Shown here piece after piece: positions 34,858 through 43,143 of a stretch of 49,225 nt of DNA (position 1 is its first letter; each line of letters begins with the position of its first letter). The translations under genes were made by a program, and so were the position numbers. Source of the DNA: Spirochaetales bacterium (GTDB lineage: Bacteria; Spirochaetota; Spirochaetia; SZUA-6; JAFGRV01); assembly GCA_016937215.1 (NCBI GenBank), contig JAFGWI010000062.1, positions 1 through 49,225 on the forward strand. Direction: 5' to 3'. The notes under the pieces were generated by a model. That model was not told the origin of the DNA. It saw nothing but the letters and a program-made list of their open reading frames with translations, and searched no databases.

Positions 34858-36210
34858 TCAAAGCGGCCGTTGCTGGGATAATTCCAAAGCCAAATTTTTT
34901 AAAAACAGCATATTCTCCGTTGTAAAACCAGCATGTTCCATGGGCAAAATGGTGTTGTTATGGGTCAAGGGTTCATCGGCAAGAGGATAAGTCGACAGCG
35001 AGCAGCTTCTTTCCCAGAGTTCGGTATGAGGCACAGGAGAATAACGGGCCAGATGAACACGAACCCCCAAAGGCGCCATGGTCCTAATGGAAGCTTCCAC
35101 CTGACGCCAGTTCTGCCCCGGCAGACCGGCCAGCAAATAAACCCCGATGTTCCAAGGATCAAAACCGCAGTTTTGCAGCATGGCAATTGCTTCTCTGATG
35201 TCACGGCTTTGAAGCTTCCTGTCGTATTCATTGTGAAAATCATCGGCCGTGCTTTCAATCCCCAAACGGATTTCCTGAAAACCAGCTTCAACCATGGCGC
35301 GGGCGGTTTCCGCATCCAGGTACTGAAGATGAACCGCGTTAGGCAAATAAAAGCACAATTTCCTCTGGCTGTTCAGTTCCTTCAAGCCATGAAGCAAGGG
35401 CAAAAAGGAATCCTCCTTCTTAAATAGAAGAGCATCATCATAAAAGGAAAAATGCCGGGCCCCCTGTTTATCCGCCAGCCACTTAATCTGGCCCAGCAGT
35501 TTTTCATGATTACCCGGTTTAAAATCAGTACATAAAAGCCTTGAAGCGCAATAGGAACAGCGAAAAGGGCAGCCCTGGTTCAGGCGAATGGCCGCGGCTC
35601 CATAATAAAAACGAGGCCCCTCAAAAAAATCATAATCCGACAATGGCCCCAGAAGCGGCAAGCCCATTTGTTCCAAAAATTGATTCAAAGCCCTATCAGC
35701 CTCACCCTGAACAACCAGATCCGCCGGGATGTTTTGACCCGCATGCTCAGGGCAAAGGCTGGCATAAATCCCGCCCAACACCAGAGGCAAGCGGGGATAG
35801 ATTTTTTTAATCAATTCTGCCGCCTCTTTTACCCCCAAATACCAGTAGGTCATTTGCGAACCCAGTAAAATAATATCAGGCTCCCTGGCTTCCAGCTGGG
35901 CGCGTAAAGAATCTTCAATTATGCCATAACGAAAAAAAGGCCGCTCCACAGGACTCAATACCTCTGGCTTTAGCGCCGGCTCACGATAAAACTTACCCTG
36001 GCCGCGGGCATTGCGCTTGATTTTGGCTCCACGGGCTTTCCGGGTCATTTCGTCAAAGGGATCCAGGGCGTTTACGAGCTCTACATCATAACCTGCCTTT
36101 TCAAAGGCCCGGGCCAGTTTTAAAAGGGCAAAGGGCTTCAAATGCAAATCATAAAGAGCAAAATCGTAAATCGGCGGGAAAACCAGGGTCACCCTGGGCA
36201 TTTGTTTCAT
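34858..36210 (-). CDS. B12-binding-domain radical SAM protein
   Basis: A 450-residue radical SAM enzyme. The N-terminal part (about 5-185: VTLVFPPIYDFALYDLHLKPFALLKLARAFEKAGYDVELVNA, EPDIILLGSQMTYWYLGVKEAAELIKKIYPRLPLVLGGIYASLCPEH) is a cobalamin-binding-type Rossmann domain, though the DxHxxG motif is not evident. The cluster motif CPFRCSYC is at about residues 212-219 in IRLNQGCPFRCSYCAS, followed by SFYDDALLF, IRLGIESTADDFHNEYDRKLQ and GVYLLAGLPGQNWRQVEASI, typical of the Elp3-like radical SAM fold. The substrate is unknown. There is no SD; a weak TAGAAG-17-TAGATT box ends six bases before the ATG (36245-36217), so it may be another leaderless gene. Confidence 0.9.
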   Translation of the reverse strand: MKQMPRVTLVFPPIYDFALYDLHLKPFALLKLARAFEKAGYDVELVNALDPFDEMTRKARGAKIKRNARGQGKFYREPALKPEVLSPVERPFFRYGIIEDSLRAQLEAREPDIILLGSQMTYWYLGVKEAAELIKKIYPRLPLVLGGIYASLCPEHAGQNIPADLVVQGEADRALNQFLEQMGLPLLGPLSDYDFFEGPRFYYGAAAIRLNQGCPFRCSYCASRLLCTDFKPGNHEKLLGQIKWLADKQGARHFSFYDDALLFKKEDSFLPLLHGLKELNSQRKLCFYLPNAVHLQYLDAETARAMVEAGFQEIRLGIESTADDFHNEYDRKLQSRDIREAIAMLQNCGFDPWNIGVYLLAGLPGQNWRQVEASIRTMAPLGVRVHLARYSPVPHTELWERSCSLSTYPLADEPLTHNNTILPMEHAGFTTENMLFLKNLALELSQQRPL

Positions 36211-36284
36211 GGCCCTAATCTACCCTATTCCTGATTTTACTTCTACTACAAAAATCACAAAACTTGGTATGCGCTTTGAATTCC

Positions 36285-36436
36285 GGGCGTTGCCTGCCTC
36301 CATTATCATTCCGGCAGGCCGGGCTTTTCCGGGCTGCGCTCACGCTTCGACCAAAAAGGCGGCTAAAAAAACGCCGCCTTTTTGTTGCCCAAACCTTTTT
36401 TGAAAAAAAGGCTTGGGCCCCTCCAATCCCTAACGC
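36285..36436 (+). repeat. Intergenic covarying-hairpin repeat, copy 6 (complete)
   Basis: Left end GGGCGTTGCC at 36285. Stem 0 GCCTGCC (36292-36298)/GGCAGGC (36313-36319). Hairpin 1 AAAAAGGCGGC (36353-36363)/GCCGCCTTTTT (36373-36383). Hairpin 2 GCCCAA (36387-36392)/TTGGGC (36413-36418) around CCTTTTTTGAAAAAAAGG. Right end CAATCCCTAACGC at 36436. Between divergent genes. The following 36437-36894 has no other gene. Confidence 0.9.
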
Positions 36437-36846
36437 GGACACTAGCGAAAAACAACCCAAGCTAAAAATCCAGGAGCAGCTATTCACACCCATTCATTAA
36501 AATCTACCCGCCCCCTCAGGAAAGGCTCACTCCGGCAATTGCCTTTTGATAAACCATCGGCTTTCCCAAAACCACCAAAGCCAATCGATTAAAACAACAC
36601 ACGATATAATAGCTTAAAACAAAAAAGAATGGGCCATGAAAACCCTAGGAATAATCACGCTTTCATAAACAGCTAAAATCATCCACTCAAATTGGAAAAA
36701 AGCAGTGGCTTGAAAGAATTGTCCCAAAAAAATCAAATTAAATTGTTTTCACTAGATAAAAAAGCTACAAAAACAGCTTTTCTTTGATTATACTTTGTTC
36801 AGAACGGCCTTTTTTACGGTTTCAGGGATTTTAACCAATTTGAAAC

Positions 36847-36875
36847 TTGGCATTTTCCCTGATTTGTCTTAGGAT
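36847..36875 (+). promoter_or_regulatory. Possible promoter of the SpoIIE phosphatase operon
   Basis: TTGGCA (36847-36852), 17-base spacer, TAGGAT (36870-36875). It would leave a 12-14 nt leader that contains AGGAG just before the ATG at 36895. A second candidate -10, TATACT at 36789-36794, lies further upstream. Confidence 0.35.
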
Positions 36876-36894
36876 ATAAATCAATAGGAGTCAT

Positions 36895-38427
36895 ATGTTC
36901 AAGACAATCAGTACCAAACTCACCCTGCTCTATCTTTTCCTCACAGTTATCAATATTTCCTTTTTTACCATTGTTATTTTTGAAAACCAGATAGAATTAA
37001 TGATGGACAATACCAAGTTCAAAACGGAAAAACTGGCAGAGGGAATATATGCCAAACTCAACAATCGCGTGAATGATATCCGAAACCGGGAGCCATCGCT
37101 TACTCCTGAAGAATGGGCCGAGCGGCTGAGCCAACTCATTGGCAAGTTAACCGGATCTTATATCATTTATCTACCCTCAGGCGAAGTCTATTACAAATCC
37201 GATGAAAAAATGGAACTAACACAGGAAAATATTTTTGACACTGACCAGGCCCTTGCCAATAATGAATTTCTCAATAAATTCTACTATTCTAAAATCAAAA
37301 ACAAGGAAAACCTGATACTTTTCTATGTTCCTTTAAACATAAACCAGACGAATCTGGAAAAAATGATGCTTCTTATCAATCTTTCCATGGTTGATTTGCA
37401 AAAGGAACTGGATCTTCTTTACAAGATGGCCATCATGATCATTGTGATTGTTGCTTCATTTCACCTGATTTTCGGCATTGTGCTTTACAGGGTCATCATC
37501 ACACCTATCCGCCAGTTGTCTCAAAAAAGTGTTCTTATCAGCAAGGGGCATCTTTCAGCCAGAGTGGAATTCAGACGCAGCGATGAAATCGGTCAATTGG
37601 CCGGCACCTTTAATTCCATGGCTGAATCAGTACAAAAAACCATTATCCGGCTCAATGATCAGAACCGTCAGATGAAAATGGAATTAAAAATGGCAGCGGA
37701 AGTACAAAAATCCATTTATCCGGATGTAAATGAAACACCTTTGTTTCGCTGCGCTGTTTACCACCGGCCCTTTATAGCCGTTAGCGGCGATTATCATTAT
37801 ATCCAGCCCCTGCCCGAACACCGCTATGGAGTGATCATTGCCGATATCTCCGGCCACGGAGTTTCCGCGGCACTTTTAACCATGCTGATTCGGGACAAAT
37901 TCCTGAAACTGGCTTATAAATACAACGATTCCAAGGATCTTTTGCAGAGAATTAACGAAGAATTTGACTATCTCATGGCGGATTTTGAAAAATATTTCAC
38001 GGCTTTTTATATTATAATAGAGGATCCCTGGCATATAAATTTTTCAAATGCCGGCCAGCCCAATCCTGTGCTGATTCGACCCTCCACAGGTGAACTTTTT
38101 CTCCTTTCCATGGAAGGCCCTGCCATTGGCATTTCCAACATCCTCCAGCATGAATACAAATCCATGCACTTTGATACTCAACCTGGTGACAAAATCATGC
38201 TTTTCACAGACGGTATTATTGAAACCAATAATGATAAAAATGAACAATACAGCCGGGAGAGGCTGGAAGAAATCGCCTTAAAAAACTGCAAATTCTCCTG
38301 CGAACGCATGCTCAATTCAATTATTGAGGATTTTCATAATTATTGTGGTAAAAACAGAAATGACGATGAAACCATTATCATCCTGGAGATCAAAAAACCT
38401 GAAAATCAGGAAAAGGATATAAACTGA
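36895..38427 (+). CDS. Membrane SpoIIE-type PP2C phosphatase with HAMP domain
   Basis: A 510-residue membrane-bound serine phosphatase. TM1 at about 9-30; an extracytoplasmic region of about 140 residues (no recognised family, possibly a single-Cache-like fold); TM2 at about 170-193; HAMP at about 194-248 (VIITPIRQLSQKSVLISKGHLSARVEFRRSDEIGQLAGTFNSM). A coiled-coil linker leads to the SpoIIE PP2C domain (about 275-505) with AVSGDYHYI, VIIADISGHGVSAALL, LFTDGIIE and the final NDDETIIILEI, which supply the metal-binding Asp residues. Such proteins switch partner-switching sigma or anti-sigma modules. AGGAG precedes the ATG. It is followed after 2 nt by a TPR protein gene. Confidence 0.92.
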   Translation: MFKTISTKLTLLYLFLTVINISFFTIVIFENQIELMMDNTKFKTEKLAEGIYAKLNNRVNDIRNREPSLTPEEWAERLSQLIGKLTGSYIIYLPSGEVYYKSDEKMELTQENIFDTDQALANNEFLNKFYYSKIKNKENLILFYVPLNINQTNLEKMMLLINLSMVDLQKELDLLYKMAIMIIVIVASFHLIFGIVLYRVIITPIRQLSQKSVLISKGHLSARVEFRRSDEIGQLAGTFNSMAESVQKTIIRLNDQNRQMKMELKMAAEVQKSIYPDVNETPLFRCAVYHRPFIAVSGDYHYIQPLPEHRYGVIIADISGHGVSAALLTMLIRDKFLKLAYKYNDSKDLLQRINEEFDYLMADFEKYFTAFYIIIEDPWHINFSNAGQPNPVLIRPSTGELFLLSMEGPAIGISNILQHEYKSMHFDTQPGDKIMLFTDGIIETNNDKNEQYSRERLEEIALKNCKFSCERMLNSIIEDFHNYCGKNRNDDETIIILEIKKPENQEKDIN

Positions 38428-38429
38428 TC

Positions 38430-39962
38430 ATGGGGTCTCTTATAAAAGGCCGCCTGTTCCTGGTCTTCATCACTTTGGCAACCATTTCAACCGTGCTTTT
38501 CACTCTTAAACTTAACGATGTGGTTATCTCCCTGAGGCTTCTTGAATTGGAGGCCCACCTTCGGGACATTAACCGGGAATCATCCCAAACCGACCATCTC
38601 TCGATTGTCGCCAAATTCCAGCTGCACAAACGCCTTTACGAAGGCAAATCCTCTGAAGCCGACCTCCAGGCCAAGGAATTAAAAAATATCAGGCTCCAGC
38701 GTTTTTATGAATCCCAGAACGTGAAAAAACTCGATGAGTGGAAATACTATCCGCCTGTTTTGGTTGAGGTGATCAACCTTATCCGAATGATTCTTCAAAA
38801 ACCACGGATACAGAGTATTTTATCAGACCCCCTTGGCTATGATCTGGCTCTGGCTTATTACCATGAAAGACAGAAAGATTGGAAGGATGCTCTTGAAATC
38901 TACAAGGAAATTCTTGCTAACAAGGAAATTCCCGACAAACGGATTTCAAATGTTTACCTTCACCAAGGATATTGCCAGGCCATTCTTTCCGATTATGCCG
39001 CTGCCAAGAATTCCTTTGGATACATCATTGAAGAATTCAGCCATGAAGATACAGCCATTACTGCCGCCATTCTTCATCAGTACATCGATGATATAGAAAG
39101 AGAAATCATCAACATCAAGAATTCCAAGGTGCCGGAAATAGAAAAATCACAAAAATATTATGAACTTCTCAATTATGATGAAGCATTGAAGTCTCTTGGT
39201 AGAGTCACCCAGGACGAGCCGACTTCAAATGATACAGAACAATACAATTATTTAAAGGCCCGAATATATGAAGAAACCGGCGATCAGGACAAGGCCTTAA
39301 AACTGTATCAAAATATTATTACAGATTCAGGATTCTCCTCAGAGACAGCCAAGCTTTCAAACCGAAGATTACTCACTCTCGCGACCTCCGTGGATGCAGG
39401 CGATAAAGTCATGGAACTGGCACGCATGAACAACAAGCTGCTCATGGATGAAAAATTCCTAGAGCTCTCCAAACAAGCCGAAGATATTCGGGAGTCTCTT
39501 GAAAAAGACGAAATTCTTTCCGAGCAAATTATGAACCGCAGCCCTTCCCCCAGCCCCACAACAGAAACAGAGGAACAAAGCCCGGAACCTGTCCCACAAA
39601 ATGAAGTCGTGACAACAGCTGAAAACTCTCTGGAAATCCTGATACAAATCATCATTGAACAAACCGAAGCCAGTATCGCTAAATATGAAACCCTCATCAC
39701 ACCGACTCCGATTGAACCGATTATCAACACACCTTCTCCGGCCCCGACTCCTGAACCAACACCCAAAACCCTGGTAGTTAAAGAAGGTCTTGAACCACGC
39801 ATTATAATCGATAATGAAGGCAATCAGAAGCGAATGGAATACTGGGATGAACAGGGGAATCTGGTTTATTATATGGAATATGAATATGACGCTAATGGGA
39901 ATCCCATAGGGTTGAAAAAATTTGACCCCCAGGGAAATGTGGTCGAGGTAGAAATCGAATAA
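38430..39962 (+). CDS. TPR-containing membrane-anchored protein with proline-rich linker
   Basis: A 510-residue protein, second in the operon with the SpoIIE phosphatase (2-nt gap). One N-terminal hydrophobic segment (about 8-27) suggests a signal anchor. Residues about 125-330 contain degenerate tetratricopeptide repeats (ALAYYHERQKDWKDALEIYKEIL, YLHQGYCQAILSDYAAAKNSF, YLKARIYEETGDQDKALKLYQNII). A linker with PSPSPTTETEE and TPSPAPTPEPTPK follows, then a short C-terminal segment (YWDEQGNLVYYMEYEYDANGNPIGLKKFDPQGNVVEVE) resembling RHS/YD or toxin_YwqK-like 'G.l......yd.nGn' repeats. The start overlaps no SD, so it is presumably coupled. Function unknown; probably a surface or periplasmic partner in the phosphatase pathway. 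Confidence 0.75.
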   Translation: MGSLIKGRLFLVFITLATISTVLFTLKLNDVVISLRLLELEAHLRDINRESSQTDHLSIVAKFQLHKRLYEGKSSEADLQAKELKNIRLQRFYESQNVKKLDEWKYYPPVLVEVINLIRMILQKPRIQSILSDPLGYDLALAYYHERQKDWKDALEIYKEILANKEIPDKRISNVYLHQGYCQAILSDYAAAKNSFGYIIEEFSHEDTAITAAILHQYIDDIEREIINIKNSKVPEIEKSQKYYELLNYDEALKSLGRVTQDEPTSNDTEQYNYLKARIYEETGDQDKALKLYQNIITDSGFSSETAKLSNRRLLTLATSVDAGDKVMELARMNNKLLMDEKFLELSKQAEDIRESLEKDEILSEQIMNRSPSPSPTTETEEQSPEPVPQNEVVTTAENSLEILIQIIIEQTEASIAKYETLITPTPIEPIINTPSPAPTPEPTPKTLVVKEGLEPRIIIDNEGNQKRMEYWDEQGNLVYYMEYEYDANGNPIGLKKFDPQGNVVEVEIE

Positions 39963-40261
39963 GATAGAATATGGAGGATCCCGCGTAACTAAAGTCCTGC
40001 GAGAATCATAAACCCACTTTCCACACCCGGCCCGACCCGAATTAAAGGCCAATTCTAAATAATATAAGAAATTACCTAAATTCACTGAAAAATGTGGGAT
40101 AAAAATTCCGGATAGCTTACCTTATTTCTGAAAAAAAGCACTATGTCCTGAAGCTATAAGTCGCTGATTTTATATCCATAGATTAGGTCTTAATAATCCT
40201 GACAACTCACACTGACCACTCCCCCGAAAATCCATGAAAACAAATTTCAACGGTTCTTTTT

Positions 40262-42259
40262 TTATTGTTCCTGTATCATCTCGTATAATTGATCTGCCTG
40301 CTGAACACCATAGGCTTTCAGAATTTTGTATTCTTCCAAAGCCGCTTTTTTGTCACCGGCTTTCAGGTAAAAAAAGCCGAGATTAATATGAGCTCCTATG
40401 TAATCGGGTTTAATCTCAAGCGCTTTTTTTAATGAACCAATGGCTTCTTCGTAGCGGCCGAGACTAAAGAAAGCGATGGACATGTCAGAATAAGCTTCCT
40501 CGGAATTCGGATTGATTTCTATAAGCTTCAGGTATATTTCCAGGGCCTCCTGGTTGGCGTTAAGGTCAAGATAAGCTGAACCAAGGGCAAAATAAGCATC
40601 AACAAAATCGTTCTTCAATTCTATGGCCCTGGCAAAGGATTCGGCCGCCTCCTTTGTTGCCGACAAATTCATATAGGCATTGCCCAGGTTGTAATAGGCG
40701 TTGGCAAAATCCGGCTGAAGCGTGATAGCCTGTTGATACGCGGTAACAGCTGCTTCGTAGCGCTTAAGGCCGCTGTAAGCGTTACCAAGATTATAGTATG
40801 CCTGATTAAAATCCGGATTAATTTGGACCGCCTTCCTGTAGGCTGCAACAGCATCCTCCAGCTGACCGAGTTTTTCATGAGCACTTCCCAGATTGTTATA
40901 GGCAAAATCATTATTGACAGTAACCCGGGTGGCATGGGAAAAAAGGGTAACTCCGTTTTTCCAGACACTGGTCTGCTGAAAAGAAAGTATACCGAGCAGG
41001 GCTATTACAACAGCAGAACCAATGGCAAGGGCATGGTTTTTATATGACCAGCTGGAAATTAATTCAGGAACTCCCCAGGCAATCATGATAAAAAGACCAA
41101 TATAGGGAATATAGGTAAAACGGTCCGCGTAGGCAGACCCGGTAAATTGAATAAACCCAATGACTGGTACAAGGGTACCCAGAAACCACAGCCAGCCGAC
41201 CGAAAGATATTTTCGTTTTTTCCAAAAAACAAGTGATAAAAAAGTAATCCCGACCAATAGTAATACGAACAATGCGGTTTGCCACCATGAAATGGCAGCA
41301 ATGCTATTGAAATTTAAGGGATAATTTACGGCTAAGCGAACAGGCCAGAACAATTTAGCAATATAAGAAGCATATGAAGCAAGAGCATTAATGATTCGGC
41401 CGATCAAAGGGATTTTATCGGTATCGAGAATGGCCGCGCCGGCATTCTGGGAGAAAAAAGTAATGATGCCCGAAACCAGAGAAAGAATAAAAAATGGTAA
41501 TTTTTCTATAATAAGGTTATTGGTTATAGACACATTATTTTGGGAAGCGCTGATTTTCTGTTTTTTAGGAGATAAGGGTTTATTCATGTTTACCGGATTA
41601 AATCGCCCCAAAGGCCATAGATCAAGCAATAAAAGCAGAAATGGCAAAGTGACAAGCATGGGTTTTGAAAGAAGACCGCATAAAAAAAACAGTAGCGTAA
41701 GAAAATAAAACACATTGATATTTTGTTTTGTCTTGGACGCTTTTACCTTGTCAATTATGGAAGCAAATCTAACATAGTGAGTGTAGGTATATAAAGAGAG
41801 AAATAGGAACAAAGTACTTAAAACATCCTTGCGTTCGGCAATCCAGGCTACGGATTCAACATGCATGGGATGAAGCGTAAAAAGAACAGCCACAAAAGCG
41901 CTTTTCCAAACAGAACCAGTCATTTTTTTTAATACCGCGAATAACAGCAGGCTATTGACAAGGTGGAGTAATACATTTATAAGGTGAAACCCTCCGGCAC
42001 CAGGACCGAATAAATGACTATTGATAATCAAGGAAAGCCAGGTAAGGGGCTGCCAATACCCCTGATAATTGGTTGTAAAAGCCCAGATAACAGAGTCAAG
42101 GCTAAGACCCTTGAGAACATGTTCATTTTCATAAACATAAAAACTGTCATCATAGTTAACAAAATCAAAGCCCTGGGTCTGCCAATAGACCAGCAAAGTA
42201 CTTACGATTAAAAAAGAATAAATTAAAACCAAGGAATTTTTATTTATAAACCTAATCAT
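40262..42259 (-). CDS. Multi-pass membrane protein with C-terminal TPR (TMTC-like)
   Basis: A 665-residue protein with about ten or more membrane helices in residues 1-440 and six or seven canonical TPR units at about 445-660 (AYNNLGSAHEKLGQLEDAVAAYRKAVQINPDF and successors). The N-terminal NYDDSFYVYENEHVLKGLS, YWQPLTWLSLIINSHLFG, HLINVLLHLVNSLLLF and LFTLHPMHVESVAWIAERKDVLSTLF are the hallmark strings of TMTC-type proteins and their bacterial relatives, GT-C-fold putative O-mannosyltransferases; the acidic D pair in NYDDS fits the catalytic first loop. The open frame starts earlier, but the ATG at 42259 sits 7 bases after a perfect promoter and gives the conserved N-terminus. The acceptor is unknown. 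Confidence 0.88.
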   Translation of the reverse strand: MIRFINKNSLVLIYSFLIVSTLLVYWQTQGFDFVNYDDSFYVYENEHVLKGLSLDSVIWAFTTNYQGYWQPLTWLSLIINSHLFGPGAGGFHLINVLLHLVNSLLLFAVLKKMTGSVWKSAFVAVLFTLHPMHVESVAWIAERKDVLSTLFLFLSLYTYTHYVRFASIIDKVKASKTKQNINVFYFLTLLFFLCGLLSKPMLVTLPFLLLLLDLWPLGRFNPVNMNKPLSPKKQKISASQNNVSITNNLIIEKLPFFILSLVSGIITFFSQNAGAAILDTDKIPLIGRIINALASYASYIAKLFWPVRLAVNYPLNFNSIAAISWWQTALFVLLLVGITFLSLVFWKKRKYLSVGWLWFLGTLVPVIGFIQFTGSAYADRFTYIPYIGLFIMIAWGVPELISSWSYKNHALAIGSAVVIALLGILSFQQTSVWKNGVTLFSHATRVTVNNDFAYNNLGSAHEKLGQLEDAVAAYRKAVQINPDFNQAYYNLGNAYSGLKRYEAAVTAYQQAITLQPDFANAYYNLGNAYMNLSATKEAAESFARAIELKNDFVDAYFALGSAYLDLNANQEALEIYLKLIEINPNSEEAYSDMSIAFFSLGRYEEAIGSLKKALEIKPDYIGAHINLGFFYLKAGDKKAALEEYKILKAYGVQQADQLYEMIQEQ

Positions 42260-42266
42260 GGACAAC

Positions 42267-42295
42267 ACTATATTGTGGGTAGATAATACTGTCAA
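42267..42295 (-). promoter_or_regulatory. Consensus promoter giving a leaderless TMTC-like mRNA
   Basis: On the minus strand: TTGACA (42295-42290), 17-base spacer, TATAGT (42272-42267), seven bases, ATG at 42259. It is the best promoter match in the window and leaves no room for an SD. Confidence 0.75.
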
Positions 42296-42596
42296 GCAAG
42301 GAAAATACTTCAAGCAGTAATGGTGATTCGATTTTTATTACAGGATTCTTAACCTGAAAAAAGAGACAATTAACAAGACATGACTTATTTTCATGAATTT
42401 AGCCTCACACAGGGCAGGTTCCTTGATTCATTTTATCAAAGCCGGATCTCCTTTACAACTTACCATTCCGATTATTTTGGTAAGGAAAAAATACAGGATG
42501 ATTCTTCCTTTAGCAAAATAGCCAGATTGTTCACACGGAACAAAAATGCTTGCAGCCCACTTTACGCACCAAAATAGTAATTTGGAATTGTTGTAC

Positions 42597-42730
42597 CAGG
42601 GGCTTTCAGGCCGGGCTATGCGGCACTCCGCTGTCGCTCCAAAGGTTTTTTAACGGAAATAATCCGATAAAAAACGCTTTGGCTTGCCATTTTTGAAAAA
42701 ATGTCAAGCCATGCCTTCTATCCCTAACGC
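42597..42730 (+). repeat. Intergenic covarying-hairpin repeat, copy 7
   Basis: Left end diverged (CAGGGGCTTTCAGGCCGGGC). The block CACTCCGCTGTCGCTCC follows. Hairpin 1 (42641-42680) is an imperfect AAAG-TTTTTT/AAAAAA-CTTT stem with an inner GGA/TCC. Hairpin 2 (42681-42710) is GGCTTG/CAAGCC around CATTTTTGAAAAAATG. Right end TATCCCTAACGC at 42730. Between divergent genes. Confidence 0.85.
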
Positions 42731-43104
42731 CTTTATCGTGAATTGAAATTTATCTAAACAAGTACGCTGCATCAAATCTGTAATAATTCGCTTATAGGGC
42801 AACTTTGAACAGGAAAGCCTTTTCTTCAGGTAAAAAAATGATCAAGGACATTCAGGTGATTTGAAAAACCTTGACCTTAAAAAAGACCTGTAAGTTTATT
42901 AAAAAATTAAATCTCATTATCCTTAAATAACAGCTTATACTCCTTAGCAAGGTTGTCTTTTGATAACTGAATCAAGCGATAGTTCCTAAACAATCTACTT
43001 CTGAAAAGCCGTAAATAACGGATATTGCCGTTATTCATCCGCGAAATCCAGCCGGCAAAGCCATCCGCGTAACCCCAGGCCCCTGGGCCGGGGTATCGGT
43101 AGTA
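42731..43104. other. Upstream region of the Rpn gene with two palindromes
   Basis: No ORF. Two inverted repeats lie near its end: AATAACGG (43014-43021)/CCGTTATT (43028-43035), and ACCCC-A-GGCCC (43072-43082)/GGGCCGGGGT (43085-43094), the latter with a 2-base centre that suits a protein-binding palindrome better than an RNA hairpin. The second ends 10 bases before the predicted -35 box. The stretch 42260-42596 on the other side of repeat copy 7 shows nothing but a spurious 65-codon frame. Confidence 0.45.
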
Positions 43105-43133
43105 TTGATTTATACTCTCTTTTTTGTTATTCT
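43105..43133 (+). promoter_or_regulatory. Promoter of the Rpn-type gene (near-leaderless)
   Basis: TTGATT (43105-43110), 17-base spacer, TATTCT (43128-43133), ten bases, ATG at 43144. The leader would be about 3-4 nt. Confidence 0.55.
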
Positions 43134-43143
43134 ATTAAACAAG

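Noticed and set aside
38430-39962. RHS toxin
   Set aside because: Only one or two YD-like units are present at the C-terminus, the protein is short, and no toxin domain or immunity gene follows.
42380-42577. 65-residue plus-strand ORF
   Set aside because: No SD, no promoter at a suitable distance, and no recognisable protein family.
1-42730. Covarying-hairpin repeats as integron attC sites
   Set aside because: The GTT/AAC-containing ends and variable stems recall attC recombination sites, but the copies are isolated, 3-17 kb apart, in both orientations, with no integrase gene and no cassette array; the ends do not fit GTTRRRY exactly.
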